This document shows, piece after piece, positions 61,975 through 64,000 of a stretch of 64,000 nt of DNA. The stretch covers positions 1-64,000 of the forward strand of contig JAISLY010000022.1 in NCBI GenBank assembly GCA_031277035.1. The letters are read 5' to 3'. Origin of the DNA: Coriobacteriales bacterium. Lineage in GTDB: Bacteria > Actinomycetota > Coriobacteriia > Coriobacteriales > UBA8131. The notes under the pieces were generated by a model, which saw nothing but the letters and a program-made list of their open reading frames with translations, was not told the DNA's origin and did not search any database. Position 1 is the first letter of the stretch; each line of letters opens with the position of its first letter. Made by a program: the position numbers and the translations under genes.

Positions 61975-62160
61975 ATGCTGGGTCTTATCTTGTTGTTTGT
62001 CCCGCTCGTTATATCGGTTGTCGGCGGCGCCTTGATTACTGACGAAAATGCCGGCAAGCGTACCGCTGGTTTTGTCATCGTTGTCATCGCGACCTTAGGC
62101 GTTATCGCACAGATTGCATGGCAGATTGTCGATCCGACCTACTATCTTCCGGCTGCCTAG
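61975..62160 (+). CDS. 61-aa two-TM protein, candidate small subunit of the MFS transporter
   Basis: MLGLILLFVPLVISVVGGALITDENAGKRTAGFVIVVIATLGVIAQIAWQIVDPTYYLPAA; AGGAGC RBS, 27 nt after the MFS stop. Confidence 0.7.
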   Translation: MLGLILLFVPLVISVVGGALITDENAGKRTAGFVIVVIATLGVIAQIAWQIVDPTYYLPAA

Positions 62161-62254
62161 CTGATAAGAACGTAGGGAGTTGGCGTGGGGCTGGGTCTTA
62201 CGACCTGGCCCCTCCCCGATTCAGGACTGTATCCCCGTACCCGCGATTTGAGAG

Positions 62255-62701
62255 ATGGGCAGCCTCATGGCAGCGAAACCTGATGAACGACGCCTGGAAG
62301 TGGCGAAAACCGAAATCGAGGAACTCGTCAGACAGTCAAGCAGGGATGCCTCGGACCCGAAGACGGCTCGCGCTCTGGCAAAGGAGGCTCTGGGGCACTA
62401 TCTTGACCATGCGAATGCCGACCTCAAGCAGGCTGCCGAGCGCTTCCGTTTTCTCCAGAAAGTTGAATATATCATTGGCGCAGTTGTCATCGTTCAGGTT
62501 GTCGTGCTCCTGCTTATCCTGAAGGGCGAATCGGCTCCTCTTGCACTGACCAGTGCCCTGAGTGTTGTGCTGTATGTCATTGCGGCCGTTATCGACTCTC
62601 GGGCAAAGGGCAAGCGCCAGGATTTCCATTTCCGGGTTCTTGCCGCCAAGAAGGCCAAGTTTCGGAATGTGGGTACGGGCATCGTCGTCGAGTTCGACTG
62701 A
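62255..62701 (+). CDS. hypothetical membrane protein
   Basis: 148 aa, charged helical N-terminus, two TM segments. Confidence 0.65.
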   Translation: MGSLMAAKPDERRLEVAKTEIEELVRQSSRDASDPKTARALAKEALGHYLDHANADLKQAAERFRFLQKVEYIIGAVVIVQVVVLLLILKGESAPLALTSALSVVLYVIAAVIDSRAKGKRQDFHFRVLAAKKAKFRNVGTGIVVEFD

Positions 62702-62746
62702 GTCTGCAATCGGTTGATTGGTCTGCTCGTTGAGTCTGATGAGGCC

Positions 62747-63646
62747 TCAATCCTCGCTGTTGGTGTAAAGCTCCCTTCTCAGATCCTTCCAAAACACCAG
62801 TTCTGCAAGCGGCCTGTTGAGAATATCCTCTGGCAACGCCCCTTCTGCACGAGCCTTGTCCAGCACGTCTGCAACCTTCGTCGCAAGGCTGAAGGCGCAG
62901 GCAAAGGCCAGAATTTGACGTATCGACCGCGAATCGTCCGGAAGTTCTTCGACATGGGTCTTCAGTTGTTCAAGCCAGGTTCGCAATTCCCTGATTCCGC
63001 GCTTCTCAGAGGGAATGTTGTACCTGAGAAGCACCCCGCCCCCGATACATACGATTCCACCTACGGCAAAGGGAACCGAGGCGGGAATCGACAGGATAAA
63101 GGTGCTGAGGACTGCCAGAGTGATGAGGACATATCCGAGTCCAAGAGCCACCTTTGCAAAGAGGGATCTGCGCTGATCGACCGTGACCCGCCCTGCCGTC
63201 TCGGCTTTGACCAGCTCCTTCCAGGCCGGGTATTGCGTATCGACAATCGCCTTGCTCTGGTTTCCGAGCTCTTTGGCGGTGCTCAGGTACACCACGCCGT
63301 CCTCTTCGGCAAAATAGCTGAACAGGAGATCGAGAGCCGCAGAATCGATGGGGTCGGACTGCTGTCGAACCGCAGAATCCGTGAGGCGCAGGCCGATGGG
63401 GTTTCCCTCTTCATCCTCAACAGGCGCAAGAATGCCCTGGGCATAAAGGGCCATCAGCGTTGCGATGTACTCGTTTGCGCTCACGAGGGTCTTTCCGAGC
63501 AGGGTCGCGCTGAGGACGGCCGGATGGCTGTCCCTGAGTTTCTCAAACGGCGTTTCTGTGAGCTCTGAGGGGAGGTCGTCAAGCGCAGGCGAGGCTTCCT
63601 CAAGCTCTGAGGGGAGGTCGCCGATTTCGGTCTTCCTGTCAACCAT
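62747..63646 (-). CDS. hypothetical membrane protein
   Basis: 299 aa, two central TM segments (VALGLGYVLITLAVLSTFILSIPASVPFAVGGIVCIGGGVLL). Confidence 0.6.
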   Translation of the reverse strand: MVDRKTEIGDLPSELEEASPALDDLPSELTETPFEKLRDSHPAVLSATLLGKTLVSANEYIATLMALYAQGILAPVEDEEGNPIGLRLTDSAVRQQSDPIDSAALDLLFSYFAEEDGVVYLSTAKELGNQSKAIVDTQYPAWKELVKAETAGRVTVDQRRSLFAKVALGLGYVLITLAVLSTFILSIPASVPFAVGGIVCIGGGVLLRYNIPSEKRGIRELRTWLEQLKTHVEELPDDSRSIRQILAFACAFSLATKVADVLDKARAEGALPEDILNRPLAELVFWKDLRRELYTNSED

Positions 63647-63660
63647 GGCTCAGGCTCCTA

Positions 63661-64000
63661 AACATCCATGATGATCGGGATGACCATCGGGCGACGACGG
63701 GTGCGTTCCCACAATGTTGAAGAGATGGCCTCCCTGAGTTCGCGCTTCAAAGTGCTCGGATTCTTCCTCTGGTCGCTTGCAAACTTTGAGATCATCTGTT
63801 CGGCACGCGTGGACAAATCGCTGATCAGCCCCGGGTCGTCACCGCCACTGACGCCACGCATGATGACCTCCGGCTTGCCAGCAGGTTTGCTGCCCGCACG
63901 CATCAGGCAGACGATGGTGACGATGCCGTCGCTCGAAAGCGTCTGTCGGTCCTTCAGCACAACAGCGTCTATGTCGCCGACCGAGAGGCCATCGACGTAG
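63661..64000 (-). CDS. rnj: ribonuclease J, C-terminal part (truncated by window edge)
   Basis: YVDGLSVGDIDAVVLKDRQTLSSDGIVTIVC...REAISSTLWERTRRRPMVIPIIMDV, typical RNase J C-terminus. Confidence 0.88.

Overview
High-GC bacterial chromosome segment, probably Actinomycetota/Coriobacteriia (inferred from gene content and order, not tested). Most of it is core genome: DHA2 MFS transporter, cobalamin-dependent methionine synthase-like protein, Gls24/Asp23, FakA-like kinase, recG, rsmD, coaD, cold-shock gene, CPBP protease, queH-queA-tgt-secD-secF, a RecJ-RecQ fusion, relA/spoT, a metallo-beta-lactamase-fold protein, an NadE-like protein, EamA transporter, class I aldolase, a MetRS-like protein, class II aldolase, tRNA-Leu(CAA), coaE, uvrB, gltB-gltD, a TrpB2-like protein and, at the right edge, the 3' end of rnj. 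Two accessory regions stand out. (1) An ~8.1 kb island at 10091-18219 splits the usually adjacent rsmD and coaD. It is bounded by a degenerate second copy of the rsmD 3' end. It carries a CAP/PASTA surface protein behind a duplicated leader ORF, a 14-bp poly-G tract and a terminator, plus variable lipoproteins, three toxin-antitoxin modules and REP-like hairpins. (2) A cluster at 50240-62160 holds a TrpB2-like protein, MBL hydrolase, OYE-type flavin reductase, Fe-ADH, acylating aldehyde dehydrogenase, Ptb, Buk, an MFS transporter and a 61-aa membrane protein; it reads as aldehyde-to-acid substrate-level phosphorylation without microcompartment genes. Other leads are a full-length NadE homologue that appears to lack both sets of catalytic residues, a MetRS-like protein with a degenerate KMSKS loop, and recurrent short tandem duplications at gene boundaries. 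All assignments are by eye; no database search was run.
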